A stretch of DNA of 64,000 nt from Paludibacter sp. Lineage in GTDB: Bacteria > Bacteroidota > Bacteroidia > Bacteroidales > Paludibacteraceae. The notes beneath the pieces are model-generated. The model was not told the DNA's origin. It ran no database searches and worked only from the letters and a program-made list of their open reading frames with translations. The stretch lies in assembly GCA_028710895.1 (NCBI GenBank), contig JAQTTH010000014.1, positions 59,867-123,866 on the forward strand, written 5' to 3'. This document shows positions 63,877-64,000 of this stretch, in pieces. A program made the translations under genes and the position numbers. Each line of letters opens with the position of its first letter. Positions within the stretch are counted from its first letter, which is position 1.

Positions 63877-64000
63877 ACCCGTAGTGCATTTAGACCACAA
63901 ATGATTTTAGATTGTTGATATTTCTGTTTAATAATTTGTTTATCATTTGAATAACCGTTACAGCGGTGATTTTTGATAGTATTCTTGTTTTATAACCGTC
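63877..64000 (-). mobile_element. End of an insertion sequence, IS982-like
   Basis: The sequence from ACCCGTAGTGC (63877 onward) into a transposase-like reading frame on the minus strand looks like the end of an insertion element that continues beyond the window. IS982-family ends start with ACCC. The target-site duplication cannot be seen with only one end. Confidence 0.5.
63890..64000 (-). CDS. Transposase C-terminal fragment, IS982-like (cut by window edge)
   Basis: 36 codons are open from the window edge to a TAA at 63890-63892. The peptide DGYKTRILSKITAVTVIQMI followed by NKLLNRNINNLKS looks like the C-terminus of IS982-type DDE transposases, which end with a KxxxLxKxxAxTxxQxxNxLxxRxxxxLK pattern. 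This is a motif-level judgement on a short piece. Confidence 0.5.
   Translation of the reverse strand, partial: DGYKTRILSKITAVTVIQMINKLLNRNINNLKSFVV

Overview
The window reads as chromosome from a saccharolytic member of the phylum Bacteroidota, most likely order Bacteroidales. The signs are SusC/SusD proteins, a hybrid two-component system, type IX secretion (T9SS) tails on several enzymes, many TAnnTTTG promoter elements, and core genes of the Bacteroidales type (DUF4271-hemD, rnpA-yidD-lpxK). The genus is not proven; a Paludibacter-like organism would fit. No tRNA, rRNA or CRISPR array was seen.

Layout. 1-4.6 kb: truncated psd, purB, an MsbA-like ABC exporter and a small outer-membrane barrel. 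5-10.4 kb: a 1722-residue secreted repeat protein and a 60-residue companion. 10.7-32.3 kb: twelve genes, all on the + strand, for plant cell wall breakdown, mainly pectin: two GH3 enzymes, two CE8 pectin methylesterases, a CE12-like acetylesterase, PL10 and PL1 lyases, a GH28, a GH105, a GH43, an alpha/beta hydrolase and one unknown secreted protein. The set covers de-esterification, backbone cleavage, hydrolysis of unsaturated ends and side-chain trimming. It has no SusC/SusD pair and no local regulator; several enzymes carry T9SS tails.

32.6-51.4 kb, - strand: a fructan (levan/inulin) utilisation locus in the same order as the known Bacteroides thetaiotaomicron one: sensor/regulator, fructokinase, MFS sugar porter, two GH32 enzymes, a lipoprotein in the SusE position, SusD and SusC. 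There are two additions: a T9SS-tailed paralogue of the SusE-position protein, and a secreted unknown. Three promoters carry the same palindrome at an identical distance from the -7 box, which very likely marks the regulon of the hybrid regulator.

51.5-57.8 kb: housekeeping genes (epimerase, LOG-family hydrolase, DUF4271, hemD, rnpA, yidD, lpxK, purine nucleoside phosphorylase). 57.8-64 kb: an accessory, repeat-rich stretch with a DUF2807 lipoprotein, an array of 21-bp units upstream of a frameshifted gene, a class III nucleotide cyclase flanked by inverted cassette-like motifs, a DUF4407 membrane protein, a 27-bp inverted-repeat element, and the end of an insertion sequence running out of the window.

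The least explained signals are two independent intergenic arrays with an exact 21-bp period (32405-32572 and 59440-59754), the shared operator, a beta-sandwich module repeated in three secreted proteins, and the cyclase/DUF4407 neighbourhood.
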